From Cloeon dipterum (lineage: Eukaryota > Arthropoda > Insecta > Ephemeroptera > Baetidae): DNA of 64,000 bases. The notes beneath the pieces were generated by a model, which saw nothing but the letters and a program-made list of their open reading frames with translations, made no database searches and had not been told where the DNA came from. The DNA lies in NCBI RefSeq assembly GCF_949628265.1, contig NC_088789.1:23429883-23493882 (forward strand), written 5' to 3'. A program made the position numbers and the translations under genes. Of the stretch, positions 1 to 13,290 are shown one piece after another (the stretch's first letter is position 1; every line of letters starts with the position of its first letter).

Positions 1-2299
1 GCAAAAAATTGGCACGTGACCCGTATGGCCGCGTCCAATCTACATGGTGAGGGATTTCAAGTGTCGCGTCAAGTGACGTCACTCGCGTGCAGTGCTCATA
101 ATTTTGCCTCTTGAAGGCAGCTGCTTCAGCCTTATTTATCAGAATTACGCCGTTAAATTGCAAATTACACTTGGTTAAAGGGTCAATTAATGAAACATTA
201 TTGCCGCCGTTGCTGCCGCAACGGACGTCGAGTGAAATGCACACTTCTCTGTGGTAGAGCTGGTCATTGACAGGCGAGGCGTGTGGGATTCATTTGTCTG
301 TTGCCACACATGTTGCTGCTGCTGTTTCAAGAACTTAATTAATGAAAACAAAACTCGTTACAAGATGCTGACTAATGTGCTAAATAATTAATTTCCAAGA
401 AAATTGCTTCATATAAACTAGGGCTCGCCAAGAGGATATTAAAATTAAAAAAAAATATGTATCTGAGGCTGGGAATTTTAGACAGTGGACTATTTTGCTT
501 TCAATCGTCATGGGACTAAAATGTAATTTTTGGATACTTGAATCATACTTTTGGCCGTTTTAATCCTCAGATAATCCATGCAACAGTGCAAATTTTTGCA
601 CGTGTAAGCCGAACAAACCAAATTAAAATTAGATTTCTGTTCTAATTAAATACTTTGTATCAGATTCATCAATGCAGATTTGTATTCTTTAAAATTATCA
701 TTTTACTAAGTTATGTGCGTCATATTTGCAAAAAGTTAAATAAATTTGGAATTAAAATAAATATGTAGTCTCTCTTACATAATAGCGGAAGCAATTGACA
801 AACACCAACTTAATAAGGGTCTGAAATATAATTATTTCAAAGCATTTGACTAGGTACTGTGATCATACTCAATTAGGGTGTTCTTTGGCACTTTTTTCAA
901 AATTAATTGTAAGATAAAAAATAGTTTTGAGAGTATTCAGTTTAATTATTATTTGTGTAAAAAATGTTAGTTGGCATATGAGCTGTGTTCCTATCGAAGA
1001 AAATATAATTTTTTATTCATAAATTAAATGAAAAGCAGTTCTCCAGTGTAAATAGAGCTGTCATTTTTCGGATATTTCCTATAATTAACTCTTGTCTTAG
1101 CAGCTGGTCGTAGCTTCAATTCATGTCCTGTCTGAACGCTGAGGATAATTCGAGATTAACCGAGGAAGCTAATTTTAATTTCAACACAAAACCCACACAA
1201 CCTTGCATGAAGCTTCATTAAATCATCAGTACTTATTTATATTTTTTATTTGTAGCGAAGATAATTTTAAGCTTATAATTTATTAAAATCAACGGATGTG
1301 TGATTTATGCAGTTAAAGTGATACAAGAATAATTCTTTCAAGGGATGACCCATATATATGTTAAATAAAAAATTTCTTTTATGTAGAAATAATATTTTTT
1401 TATTAATACCAATAAAATTAAATATGATTAATTTAGATTTGTAATTAAAATAAGTCATTTGAATATTTTAGTTGTTTATCAAAGTGAATTTTGTGGCAGA
1501 ATTTAAACTAAACTTGAAGGGTTTTTTATACAACTAATTAACACATAGTTACTCTCTGATGAGTACTTGATCTATATAGATTGCTGTTTTCTAGTGATAT
1601 AATATTATATTCAACAAGTTTGCTTCACTCGCAATATTCGAAAAAATTGTTTCCGGTTTAGTATTGGATTCAGCAAATACATAAAATACATAGAGATATT
1701 AATTTTTGAGTCTCATTTGTCTTGAATAACCAGTGGCAGGATAAAATCCAAAATGACAGCGGAAAGCTATGAAATGAACAGTAATTCTCTTGTCAGCACC
1801 TTAAAACCCTCCGATTCCAAATTTTTGTTGAAAAAAATCAATAAATAAAATTGTGGCAATTTTCCCTGCCCAAAACGTCAGTTTTGATATTAAAAAATTT
1901 TCTCTTTTGGCCCTGGACGTGCGTAGCACTGTTGATTACTCGGTAATTACCCTGGCAAATGCGACTGAAATTCAATTTCGGCCGCCAGATAATCTCCTAA
2001 ATTGTCAAAAGAACGAAACAAATCGCATTAGTTCTTCATTTGATCATACTCGCATGGCTAAAAAAAGAAGAACGAATGAAATAATAAAAAAACGCAATTC
2101 TCGCAGCTATCAAATGTCACAAATTGTAAATCAACCGAACCCTCCATCCCTCCATCCCTCGTCGCTCTCAGCACGAACACGGATCTAATGAAGGCAGCAC
2201 GCAGCATGCGGCAGCGTTAAACACAACGAAGCGTTTGTGAAATAACAGACTGACGAGAAGAAAGTGGAAATCGCGCCTGCGGGGGTGCATTTGATACAT
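1..2299. other. AT-rich noncoding stretch, no gene seen
   Basis: No reading frame here looks like protein. The first 320 bases are GC-richer, with a CACGTG E-box at 13-18 and the CRE palindrome listed separately. The rest is AT-rich with frequent stops in all frames. It may be intergenic, or part of an intron or enhancer field of a gene outside the window. Confidence 0.6.
74..81. promoter_or_regulatory. CRE-like palindrome TGACGTCA
   Basis: An exact 8-bp TGACGTCA, the consensus for CREB/ATF bZIP dimers, lies in a GC-richer island 60 bp from a CACGTG E-box. A single 8-mer can occur by chance, and no promoter is recognised next to it. Confidence 0.25.
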
Positions 2300-2540
2300 T
2301 CGAGAGGGGTGGATCGAGAAATCAAGGGGGCGGGGGTTAACCTGCGGCTACGTTGCTCGCATATAATATGCTAATAGCGCGGCGGTGGCGGCGGCGGCGA
2401 TGATGAAAGAGTGCTTGGACCAATTAGAGAGAGAGAGAGAGGTAAGCTCGCTCTCATATGTTCACTCGCGCTGCTCAAATAATTATTATATTCGCTTAAT
2501 AAAGTGGCTTCGCTCTCGAAATTTACATTTTTCTGCTTCC

Positions 2541-2580
<40 letters not shown>
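2541..2580. repeat. (CT)n microsatellite
   Basis: About 40 bp of nearly pure CT dinucleotides, with a complementary (GA)n run at 2427-2441 roughly 100 bp upstream. In insects GA/CT tracts often bind GAGA-type factors near promoters and enhancers; that role is inference here. Confidence 0.85.
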
Positions 2581-3418
2581 CGTGGCGCAATGGAGAATTT
2601 AATCTGCAATGCGGTTAACAAAGAGAGCGGATGATTAAAATTATGTACTTCTCTGCTGCACAGTGCAAAAAAGGAGCCGATGCCGTAATTTCATTTCGCC
2701 CGCGCACCAGAGGAAAAGATAATAATTTTCATTACACTCTTTTGATGTGGCAGCCCAGTTGGCGCCTTTACCGCGCGCGCACCACCCCAACTTAATTTTT
2801 GACCCGAGTTTTGTCAGAATTTCGGCTTCATTTTCGGGTTAGTTCCGTTTTGATGATCAGCCGATGAATTCTGGTCTCGTAATCAGATAGCCCGGACGAG
2901 TAAATATTCGCTTTCTGCCTAAACTGATGCCAACGAAGTTCAAATTCAAAGCCATACTTATTGTGAAACGATAAATTTTTATATCTTTATGTGTCGTTTC
3001 TTTTTTTGTTAATTTCTATTGAGATAAAAATTAAATTGAGAGCGTTTAAAATTTGACAATGCATTAAATCTTTTTCCTTAAATATTTAAAAGTCCATTAT
3101 TTTGATTCTGTTGACCAGATTGAAGTCATAATTGCTGCTGACTCAAAGTGATATTGGAAACGTTTTGGGCGATTTTTTCTCTTTTTGCTGCATTTCTGTG
3201 ACAAAAAAAAATTAAATTCACTTGCGAAAATATTTGATTACGGCCTCGAAATATGTCTTTTATGCGCTAAATCCTTGTAAATAATTTTTTAGCCTCGGAA
3301 ATTGTGAAAAGAACTATCAAATTGTTTTCAAGACTATCTAAATGTGGAGCCAAACCATTTTAAAAATTTATTTCGTTCAAATATACACTATTTAGTCGTC
3401 TACGATTGTGACCAGGAA

Positions 3419-3577
3419 CAGGGTTCGCCAATCTTGCCATGCGCAAAAATGCGCCACTGTTTTTTCGCGCAAAAATTCAGCTCAAAAACAGTTTTGGAGT
3501 TTTCCGCATTTTTAGTAATTTTAACCCCGAAACGGTCATATTTTGCGCCAAAAAATCTGAAATTTTGGAACATCATG
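3419..3577 (+). repeat. dispersed repeat family B, copy 1
   Basis: This copy begins with AGGGTTCGCCAAT, followed by ATGCGCAAAAATGCGCCACTG and ending near AAAATCTGAAATTTTGG. The same series of words occurs in inverted orientation at 6795-7181 and in fragment form at 52121-52175. It has no coding capacity and is probably a non-autonomous transposon relic. Confidence 0.7.
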
Positions 3578-5471
3578 ATGAGTGTTTAAATTTTCGGTCT
3601 TTTTATTTTGATTAATGATTTTGTTAAAAATCCTACCGTTGGTCATTAATCATGAGATTTTTTAATCTTCATTTGCTTAAAAAAATGCACAAAAAACGCA
3701 AATAAATACATACTTTTTGTTTACAATGCACTGGGGTTGTCCGGAAAAATTCGGGTTTTTGTGAATTCTGACCAGAAACGAGTGCAATCTGTTACCGATC
3801 TTCTTGAATTGCCTCTGGATTAAAATAATTCCTACAGCTTTATTATTTGGTTCTTAAACTGTCTTTTGTTTGATATTTTAATGACAGATTGTCAGCATTC
3901 ACTGCTTTAAAGATCGGTGGCAACATTTATTTTACTAAAGTAAACCACGTACCATGCAGTCTCGCTCAACGCCAATCACGGCGTGACCATGAAATTTGAA
4001 ATTTATATTGCACGCACAAAAAGTGTGTTTCGCGGACAAAAGCGGCTTTTTCCTGTCGCGCAGCGTGCGCCCTCGGATGCAAATCACGGCGCGGCTGGCT
4101 GGCTCATCGCAGCGGAAAACTGCCGGGTAATTGGATCGGCCTGCAAAGTTGTCTCACAGCGGGATTTGCTCTCAACTCACAGCTGTTACGTGCCTAATGA
4201 GAGGGAATTATGATGCACAGCCAGTTTGTATATGTGTGTTCGTGTATTTGCAGCTCGTTATCACGCTTTGACGCTTCCCAGAGTGGATTGACAAACTGCT
4301 GTGCGCCCTGCCGAGATGCACACACACTCTCTCACTCACTCACGGGGCTGGCTGGCAAGCTCTTTACAAAATCGCCGACCGCAAAGCCAATCACTATGCT
4401 ATTTAGGCCGCTCGACGCACTAATTGATTATTTGTGTACTTAATGGGGTGCAGCCAGAGACGAATTTCGTTCGTGTGGCGACACATGTTGCTCCAGAGAC
4501 AAGCTGTACGTACAAGCACAAAACTTCACCCCCTAAATGCATACAGTTTTCCTAGCGACAGACTAACAAACTCCCGTCTCCCTACCTTTAATCGTATTTT
4601 ATTTCTAAATAAAAATGTGAAACATTGTTGGAGAGATCTTGACGAGAGGAATCGAAATTGGCCAAGAAAATATGGTCAAGTGTTGTAAATTTTAGATAAT
4701 TTTTAATGTTAACTGTGACAAGGTCCTCTATTGATTTTTCGCACAAGTAATAAAAATTGTTAGGTATATAACTAATAATTAGACCAACTATCGATTGCCA
4801 CGGAACATTCAAATAATTTTCAATTGTTGACCTTAATTGATCTTCTTTTAAATGCAACTATAAAATTATTTTGTTATGTTTTGTTGTACATTAAATTTAA
4901 ACTTTTTTGTTCAATGTTATTTTATGCCGAAAATAAAAAGGGGATTTAATGATGATTTATATTTATTTATTGCTATAATTTGTTCAAATTGGGATTACCT
5001 GATCTCTCACGATGCTAGTTATCCCGCAATTGTCTTATTTATTGCTCTTAATACGTATGACTTGAAAAATTAAATTTGGGGGATGAATGGTTAAAATTAT
5101 GAAGACCGATAAATTAAAATTACTTGATGTTTATTTTTTAGAGTTTCAATCCGATGGGACACTAATTAAATACCAGAACTGAAATAATTTTACTATAATG
5201 AATGACAAATTATTGTGCTCACTGATGGTTGGACTCACCCTTTTGAATCGGGTTCTGCACCATTAAACGACCCACGTCAGCACCGAGTGGATGACGGGTG
5301 AAAACTGAATTATTATTTTAAAATCGTCTTTCTGCTGTTAAACAATTATGCAAAATTACAATAATGCCAACCACCAATAATTGTTGGCTCCCAATTAAAA
5401 ACAGGATGACCGCGCCAAATTTTACATATAACCAATACACCAGTTGCATAAACCCTTAGTGCTCGAAGCTA

Positions 5472-5486
5472 CCAACAGATGGCGCC
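5472..5486 (+). promoter_or_regulatory. CTCF-like site in left hairpin arm
   Basis: CCAACAGATGGCGCC resembles the insect CTCF core (AGRTGGCGC with an upstream CC). It sits inside the left arm of the long hairpin, so the right arm carries the same word in the opposite direction. Binding is inference. Confidence 0.35.
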
Positions 5487-5812
5487 ACTTTATAACTTAG
5501 TAATAAATTTAATTTTAAGGCATTTCCGCTGCGATTTCAGACTCAACCCTGCTACTGTGCATTTTTCACTTATTTTGCTATCTTTTGACGTGCTGGAAAC
5601 CAAAATTTGTTTAGCCAATCGCCGTAGAATCATGAGAATTTTTTTTTAAATATAAAATCTTTTCCAATGTTTCTACGGCGAATGGCTCTGCTGATTTCGG
5701 TTTTCAGTGCGTTAAATGATAGCAAAATGAGTGGAGAATGCACAGTAGCAGGATTGAATCTGAAATCACAGCGGAAGTGCCTTAAAATTAAATTGTTACT
5801 AAAGTATACGGT

Positions 5813-5827
5813 GGCGCCATCTGTTGG
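5813..5827 (-). promoter_or_regulatory. CTCF-like site in right hairpin arm
   Basis: GGCGCCATCTGTTGG is the reverse complement of the left-arm site, 327 bp away. The two sites are convergent, the arrangement that anchors CTCF loops in vertebrates. In this case it follows automatically from the inverted repeat. Confidence 0.35.
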
Positions 5828-6794
5828 CGGCTTTGAACACTAAGGGCTCATACAACTGACGTATTAAATTTATTTAAAACGTTATCGTTTTTGTTTGAAT
5901 TTTCTCTCGTTAAATAACAGCAACTTTATCACAAGTTGATGACTCTATTCCGAAGCAGCTATTTTAGTTTAATCACCCAGAACAGTATTGAGACAATATC
6001 TTGATTAAAACCTGATCGAACCAGACAACTATAAAACAATTGTCTTGGGGGCAGGCTAGCAAATCACGCTGATCCTGGACACCACTCGCCGAGATTCATC
6101 TTCATTGCGTGCGCCGCGCGCGAATGCTGATTTGCAAAGCCGCGCGCACGTGTGAATTGATTTATTTGCAAGCGCACATAGCGCGCATTGGATGAGGTCG
6201 ACGAATACATTATTTATTTTTACGCTGCACGTCCGGCTTTATTAGTTTATTTGTCGTTTTTGCGACCTCATTTCGCCGCACCAGAGTTCAGGGCTGTTTG
6301 CATTAAACGGCTGCTCTCGCGGCTATTTCATTTTATCAATTATGGATACAGTCGCGTCCTTCTCGGCCGGCAATTGATTGGGTTAACCACCTCTCCTCCT
6401 CTCACGGCACTAATTCGCGCTGTACATCTTGATTCACCACGTTGGACGTGCGTGTGATCGTTAAGGACGAATAATTATTGTTGCAAATAGTTATGATTAA
6501 TAAGAAAAAATAATAGTTAAGTTTATTGTATTTGTGTACATGTATACTTTTTATTTTTATTTTGGTTAATAGCACAAATTAGGTTAAAATTTCTATTTAT
6601 CAAAAGATGTATACATTTAGAGTTAATATTAATTTTAATTTGTAGTAACTTTTATTATTTTTTAAATTTAACGTTAATATCTACATTTTAATATTTATAG
6701 TTTATTTACATTTATTTTTTGAATTGAGATAAATTAAAACCTCAACCATTATTTTTTAATAGAAATTAAATTTACGTTCTTCATTACCAGGACC

Positions 6795-7181
6795 AGCAAA
6801 ACCCCTCATTTATCCAGAAAAACCCACTGCATTGCAAAAAAACTGGCTTTTTGGAGGGTTTTCCGCAATTTTGCGCATTTTACCGAAACACATGTATTCT
6901 TATGGAAAATAAAAAAAATTCATTATGTGTGACCAAAAGAAGGGGTTTTTCAAATTCAGCAAAATCAGTATTAGAGCCACTGGTTCCACCAAGAGACTGA
7001 AAATTTTAACTCTCAACGTAATTTTCTGAAATTTCAGACTCTTTTGGAGCGAAAATTGACTATTTTCGGGTTAAATTCGGAAAAATGCGGAAAAACCCAA
7101 AACTGGTGGGTTTTTCCAGCCGGTGTTTTGCGCAAAAAACCAGTGGTGCATTTTTGCGCATTGCAAAATTGGCGAACCTTG
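6795..7181 (-). repeat. dispersed repeat family B, copy 2 (inverted)
   Basis: Read on the minus strand this ends with GGTTCGCCAATTTTGC, then GCGCAAAAATGCACCACTGG, as in copy 1. The left half (CCCACTGCATTGCAAAAA.. GGGTTTTCCGCAATTTTGCG) mirrors the right half, so the full element seems to be a TIR- or hairpin-type unit of about 390 bp. No ORF of transposase type was seen. Confidence 0.7.
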
Positions 7182-9049
7182 TTCATTACTAGTGAGATCA
7201 GCACGAATTACATGCGTTACCAGTATATAAATTATTACATGTTCTTTTGTTTATTTGTCTTTAACCAAGATTGATTGTGCATATTGTGCATAACTCATGA
7301 AACCTTAAATTTATTTTGCAAAGCCATGATTTTTGTAAAGTAATAGACCATGTTCACAATTAATAACATCCCAAAACATTTAAAATCAGTTTTTTTTAAA
7401 TAACGTTTCATGGAAATCTCAATAATTGTGTCAAGCTCAGCGTAGTCCAGGAAAAACACTGCAACAATTCATTTAGCACAAATTTCGATCCAAATAATAT
7501 TTATTCGCATTAAAAGTCACATATTTATAAATAGTGCACTTTTTGACCACGAATATTTTAGCAGGAAACACCGATGTAAAAAATAGACTACATTTCTATT
7601 GTTTTCTAATATGGGTTGATGACTTCATATTTTTATCGATTGGATGGACTCAATTTTGGTAGGTAAAATATTTTTCCTAATGTTATGAAATTTTTAAATT
7701 AAAATTTCAAAAAATCTAAAAGTTTTGATAAAATACTAATATATAAATTACTAAAATAACGACAGTCGTTAAATTTGAAAAAGGATTTAATTGACAAAAC
7801 TACCTTAAATAGTTTAATAAAGATTCATTTTTCACACAATCTATCAATTTCGTCTAATGCCGTTCCATCAACGCAGATTGTCACTGACGTACTCTTGAAT
7901 AACAAGGAAGGAATGGTGTACATTTACATAAAAACATCGATTTTAATTTAAATTGGTCTAGTCAAAAATTATATGAAACATTTAATACAGGAAAATTTAT
8001 TGCAAACATATAAGAACAGTTTTTTATAAATTATTTCTAGAAAAAAACAATAATGTCCCAGGGGAAAATTCCAGCATTTCAAGCTAACTTTAAATAATTG
8101 TTTGTTAAAAAGGACACCAGTCTTTTAAAAATATTGCTGGTAGCAAGGACGAATTATCCAAGTAGACGATGCGCGTTGTCACTCAAATCAATCTGGCGGA
8201 CAATCGCGCGCAGAGTGGGACACAAAGCAGCGGAGTCACCCCGCTGGCAGCCACTGAACAAACAATAAAATTGCTCCTTGAGCGACGGAGGGATTTTTCC
8301 TCGTTCGCCGATCGGATCGAGTGGTGCGCGGCCTGTGGCTAAATCAAGAGCATGCACCCCCGGGGGGCGACGCCGTATAACATAAGTCAATTAAGCCAGT
8401 TAAATTCAATCACGGACGGGCTGAAGTGAGGATGAGACGACTCACGACGACGACGAGAGGGTTCGACCGGACACACCATCTGAAAAATAATCAATTTTAC
8501 AGTCAGCGGCGAGGCCTGGCGTGGCGCGCACCAACCAACCGACTCTCTCTCTCAAGTGTTCCCCTGCTCGTTATTTGCGCGCGTATGCAGTCAGGATGTG
8601 ACCCATTAGCTTTGACCTTTTTACCAGCTAGGGATTTATTTTTCACCGGCCTGTAATTGCATCAAGTAGAGCAAACGGCATCGCAGCAGTGCTATAGGCT
8701 CCCTTGTTTTAATCAATTTAGCCGCAATGAGAGAGAGGAAATTTGCAATTCAGCGCGAGCCTAATTGATTTATTTGCCGAATTCAGCCGCGTCTTGCATT
8801 TTGATTGCGTAATTTGCCCTGATTGGTGTCACCTTCTTGATTGAAATTTGCATTTTACCCGGCTTCAAAATGAGGAAGTGCCCATTGGAATAATTTCTCA
8901 CTGCACTCTTTGCATTAATTCCATCTCGCAGCAGCGCAACAATCACACATAACTTGTAACATTGACTTGAGATAATGAGAATATTGCAAAATTGATCGTT
9001 CATTTTAAAAATGTGTTTGTTTGAACCCATTTTCTCCACATGGACACCA

Positions 9050-9316
9050 CTTTTGACCACATATCATTGCATATTTCGATTTCTCTTATCGAAATTTATC
9101 AAACCATGCATGAAACCTTCTGGGAAATGTTTTTGTTGTGGAATGAAATAAAATTTCAAGTAGGGAGACAGTCCTCACCATTTGAAAATCATGGTAGCAG
9201 AAACTTTTCTAAAAATTCACAGCCTATTTTGGGTTCAATGGAATTCTCTGGAATTATTTTAAGCATTGACTGCAAGAATTTTTCTATGGTTTTGCTGAAT
9301 CAACCATCCTTAAATT
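9050..9316 (+). repeat. dispersed repeat family A, copy 1
   Basis: It shares TTGACCACA, TTTCGATTTCTC, a GGGAAA..TTTGTTGTG block and GGAGACAGTCCTCACCATTT with the copies at 11241-11770, 20590-21025 and 45525-45885. The order of blocks is the same in each. It is non-coding and probably a degraded non-autonomous element. Confidence 0.75.
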
Positions 9317-11240
9317 AAATTTTTACAACATCAATCATTCAATGAATTTCTTAGTGCCTTTTGATTAAATTTTAATTGATTAGTATCTAATTTTGAGCTA
9401 TTAAACTGTCATTTTACGTACATAGTTAACCTCCACTCTTCAAGGTTTCCATGTTTTGACATACAAAAATCTCAGTTTATAATTTTCTATCACCTCTGAG
9501 TGAGTTATAGACTCAATTTGATTTGGTAATTTAAAATAAATACCCTAATTTTCCCCTCCGAATTTTTCCCTCCGAAAAAAGGGTAAGGGAACGACAAGAT
9601 GGACCCTGATGATTATGGCTGATTGAATTTCCTCTCATTGATGTCTAATCAACGGTGTAAGAATTATGATCGGTGTTTTTTTATTATTATCATTTTTCAT
9701 GAAATGAATCACGTTTACCATAAGACAGAAAATGCTAACTAACTTTTCTTGTAAAAAAATTTCCAAATCATTTGTTTATTTTAGTGATTTTGCATTGAAT
9801 TTTCTCTAAAGTCCATGTTCCTGTTTGGAAACCGTCTTTAGCCAATCTATAATCTCTTGATTAGCTACAAAGTGCTTCTATTAGTCGGAGAAATTAACCA
9901 AATTGGTATTAAATATATATTGTCCTCTTGATACGAGTAGGGTTAGGCGCGGGGTTAACGAAGTTAATCTAATCCAGCGTCATCGCAGACGCAACAACAA
10001 TAAAATAATCAAATGACGACTTTTGTGTATCACCTAGACCCAAATACGTCACGCAACCGACACATGACGAAGGCTAAAGGGTTAAGTGGTGGCAAATTCG
10101 ATCAAGACGCAGACGATTGGAGGCATTATGATTATTATAAGTCTGCAACTGCGGCGCTGCGGCGCTGCGGCGGCGGCGGCGGCTCCGCCCGTCCGCGAGA
10201 AGCAGAAAGGCCAACCGTAATGTCCTTACGAAGGTCTTTTTGCAAGAAAGAAATTAATTATTGCCACGACACACAACGTGACCATCTGCAAGAGGTTCCG
10301 AAGGGGGATTTCTTTATTTTACGGCTGAAATACTAAATGATTGTTATCAAAATTCTACCTGAGCTCCAAAACTTACTATTAATTTGAAATATAAATAATT
10401 TAATCTTTTGGAGGACCTAGCTAAAATAAAATTTATATCTATATTAGTTATAGCATTATGGTATAAAAATATATATAAAAAGTAATAATTAAGTTTAAAC
10501 TATTAAATAAAAATCGTTTCAAATTATAAATATTTTAAGAAAATAATTTTTTAAAACATAATTGAATAAAAAAATATTTTATTATTTTAGCTTAATAGTG
10601 TTTTAACCGTTGATATTTAAAAATAAATAATACAAATGTTTTTTAAGTTAAACATTATTTTACAAACAAATTTGTAAATCAAAAACTGCATTTAGCTTTA
10701 AATTTTGGTTCCACAAAAATTTGAAACTCCATTCACTGCAATAAAAGGTCAAAGCAATTCCTGCGTCTCTTTTGTCGAGACGGACGCATAATTCAATATC
10801 TTCACAACGTTGTCGTCGATCGGAGAACAAGACACAATAACATTTTTAAGTGCCTCGATTCAGTTTGGGCCGCTCTCGGGAAGAATGACAGCCGCTGGCG
10901 CGCGGGTGACTGATGATTGTCATGGGGGTACCGCTAATGTAATAAAAAGCTCACTAAAATTATGTGCCCTCACATCATAATACGCTCCTAATTGATACAT
11001 AAAGAACAGAGAGACGCTTTTGTCACTTCATAAAACGGGCAGTAGTCGATCAGTGTGAATTAGTCACTTGACTTGTTCACCAACCACCGCCGCGGCAATT
11101 ATATTAATGCACGCGCTCTCTGCGTTCTCATTAATCGCCAAGGGTGCGTTCAATTATCAATCAGAGCGTCTCGCACGGCTGTTTGATCGAGTTACACTGG
11201 ATAAAAATGCCAATCATCATTCTGATCATTTAATTCGTTT

Positions 11241-11770
11241 GGCTCCAAAGTTTGCATGCTAATCAAGCGGTGAGCCCTTTCGCCTTATTGGAAATCAGGA
11301 TTTATTTTGATGAAAGGAAATCTTACCTCATAATTTGTGCGTTGTTAGATACATTGCAACAAAGGAAATTGAAAAATAGGGTGACAATTGAAAATCAGTT
11401 GAATTGTTGGATGCAATAAGCAGGTGCTCGAGAAACAAGTTGTTCCACAATTTTCAATATTAAATCAAGACTTTACTACAGTAATTATTTCTGAGAATTT
11501 TGTCCAAAATTTACAGCGCTTGACCACATTTTCTTGATAGATTTTGATTCCTCTCGTCGTGATCTGTCCAACAGCGTACGAAATCTTTTTGGGAAACTCT
11601 TTTGGTAAAAAATAGGATATCAAATAAGAACACAGTCCTCACCATTTGAAAATCATGCTAACTTTGCAGCCACTTTTCTAAAAAATTTACAGATCAACTG
11701 AATCCTAAGGGATGAGTTCATGCATTGGCAACAAGGACTTTCCAGAGTCAACCCTCTTTAATAGTACGAG
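11241..11770 (+). repeat. dispersed repeat family A, longest copy
   Basis: The copy starts at GGCTCCAAAGTTTGCATG and continues through AATTTACAGCGCTTGACCAC, CTCGTCGTGATCTGTCCAAC, ACAGTCCTCACCATTTGAAA and CATGCATTGGCAACAA-like words. It is the most complete copy in the window, about 530 bp. No ORF of interest. Confidence 0.75.
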
Positions 11771-13017
11771 AAACTTGGCAAATTTTGAAATTTAACTCGG
11801 TCCTAATATTGAAGAGATTATTTTTCAAACCAACTGCTAACTGTTGCCAAATTAATTTGTTGCCCTGTATCAATTTCTTCAACTAAAAGTATGGATAATA
11901 TCTTAAAATAACCGTATTTACCTGGAAATCTAATCTTTTGGTCCAAGAATCAACGACATAGTAAACTTAGAAGCAAATCCCCGATTGAAGTTTCTAGATT
12001 TATGTAGTTGAATTGAATAAATGCCCCTGTATACATTATTTCTGATTATTACTTGTGGAAGTAATTTTGTTATGAGGTATATCTGTTTAATTTTTATTGT
12101 TCATGAAAAATAGTTTTACAGAATAGACATGCATATAAATTAACGTATATTCAAGAAACAAACATACTTCATTTATAATTAGATTAAATTCATTTTAAAT
12201 TTTCACACGAAAAGTTTTAAATAATAGAATCTCTTCAAATAATTTTGAAACATTATTTGTTATATTTTTTGCTAGTTGTCATTTAATTATTTTAACTCAA
12301 CGACTAAAATATAAATAGAGTATCGCGTTCATATGACGATAGATAAACTAATATTAATTTACCTGACTCAAAAGTTGATCGTCATGATCAAATTACTTTT
12401 TAAAGAATATTTATTTGCTGTCAAAATATGTAGAGTAAAATGAGAACAAAATTGATTACCAATAATTTAATTTGTTCTCTTCTAAAACACACGACACGTG
12501 TTCTAAGAAGTATTTTCACGATTTGTATTTTATAAAAGAGATTGTCAATCCCTCTATTACGTAAGTGAGGACTGTGTTTGATCAACAAAACCAATTTCTA
12601 CTATTTTTCAAAACGTGAAAAATATTTAACAATCAATTTTTCAGCTAACACACGGTGAAAATTAATTTTGAACTCTTTATCTGATTAATATAAGGGCGCG
12701 TTAAATAAATGAGTTTTTTAGACTGGATATCACAATATTGAAGTGCAAAAAAATAGGAAGAACATTTTAATTTTAAAAAATTGTGATTTTTAGAGTAAAA
12801 AATATAATGTTGCGATATAAAACTTTACAATCTTTGTAATAAATTTGTAACCACGCAGTGAACTATAATTTGACACTTTTGTTATAAATTTAAGCAAGCA
12901 TCAAAGTTGAACCGAACGTTCCGCAATTAAAATTTCCGCGGCAAAAATATTTTTTGTCTTGGTGTAGGTCAAGGTAAAGACCTGAATTAGAAGAAGGAAA
13001 AATTATGACTGTCCTAC

Positions 13018-13290
13018 CTTGGCGCTTTGCGAAGTCGGCAGGGGGATGAAGATGCTGTTGTACCTGGATGGCGGCGGCCACCAGAGCGGATTGCTGGCCT
13101 CCGAGCCGGGGGCGGCGGCGGCGGCGGCTGCGGAGGGCGTCGGGGACTGAGTCTGCAGAATTGTGGGCGGCGGTGGTGCGGCGACGGCGCTGGCGGCCGA
13201 CGACGGGTTGTTCAGCTCCACGGCGGCGACGGGGCCAACTTCAGCGGCGGCGGCGGGCGAGCGGAGCGGCCCGTGTCGACTGGCGGAGGC
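13018..13290 (-). CDS. possible coding exon, Ala/Pro/Ser-rich, unknown gene
   Basis: A minus-strand frame reads through a Pro/Ala-rich segment with seven consecutive alanines, then NPLWWPPPSRYNSIFIPLP and TSQSAK. It ends at a good donor (AAG|GTAGGA, exon end at 13018). The less repetitive tail just before a donor is what makes it more than a GC-rich shadow. The 5' limit is uncertain: an in-frame stop lies near 13310, there is no good ATG, and no partner exon was found to the left. It could be the end of a low-complexity exon of a transcription-factor gene lying mostly outside the window, or a chance frame in a CpG island. Confidence 0.3.

Larger units (their letters stand above)
5434..5865. 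mobile_element. long hairpin / foldback MITE
   Basis: Left arm 5434-5629 and right arm 5671-5865 are imperfect reverse complements, with a loop of about 40 bp. Matching landmarks are CAGTTG at 5441 with CAACTG at 5853, CCCTTAGTG with CACTAAGGG, and GCCGTAGAA at 5621 with TTCTACGGC at 5671. It encodes no protein. The shape is that of a foldback or MITE-type DNA element, and transcription would give a long dsRNA stem. No clear target-site duplication was seen because the repeat runs into the flanks. Confidence 0.8.
2620..13000. other. gene-poor block with GC-rich islands and repeats
   Basis: No supported coding exon. GC-richer islands lie around 4000-4450, 6040-6470, 8150-8780, 9950-10330 (with a GGC run near 10150-10190) and 10740-11270. 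Between them is AT-rich DNA. The repeats and hairpin found in it are listed separately. The islands contain many TAAT and TTTATTTGC-like words and look more like regulatory DNA than exons. Confidence 0.5.
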
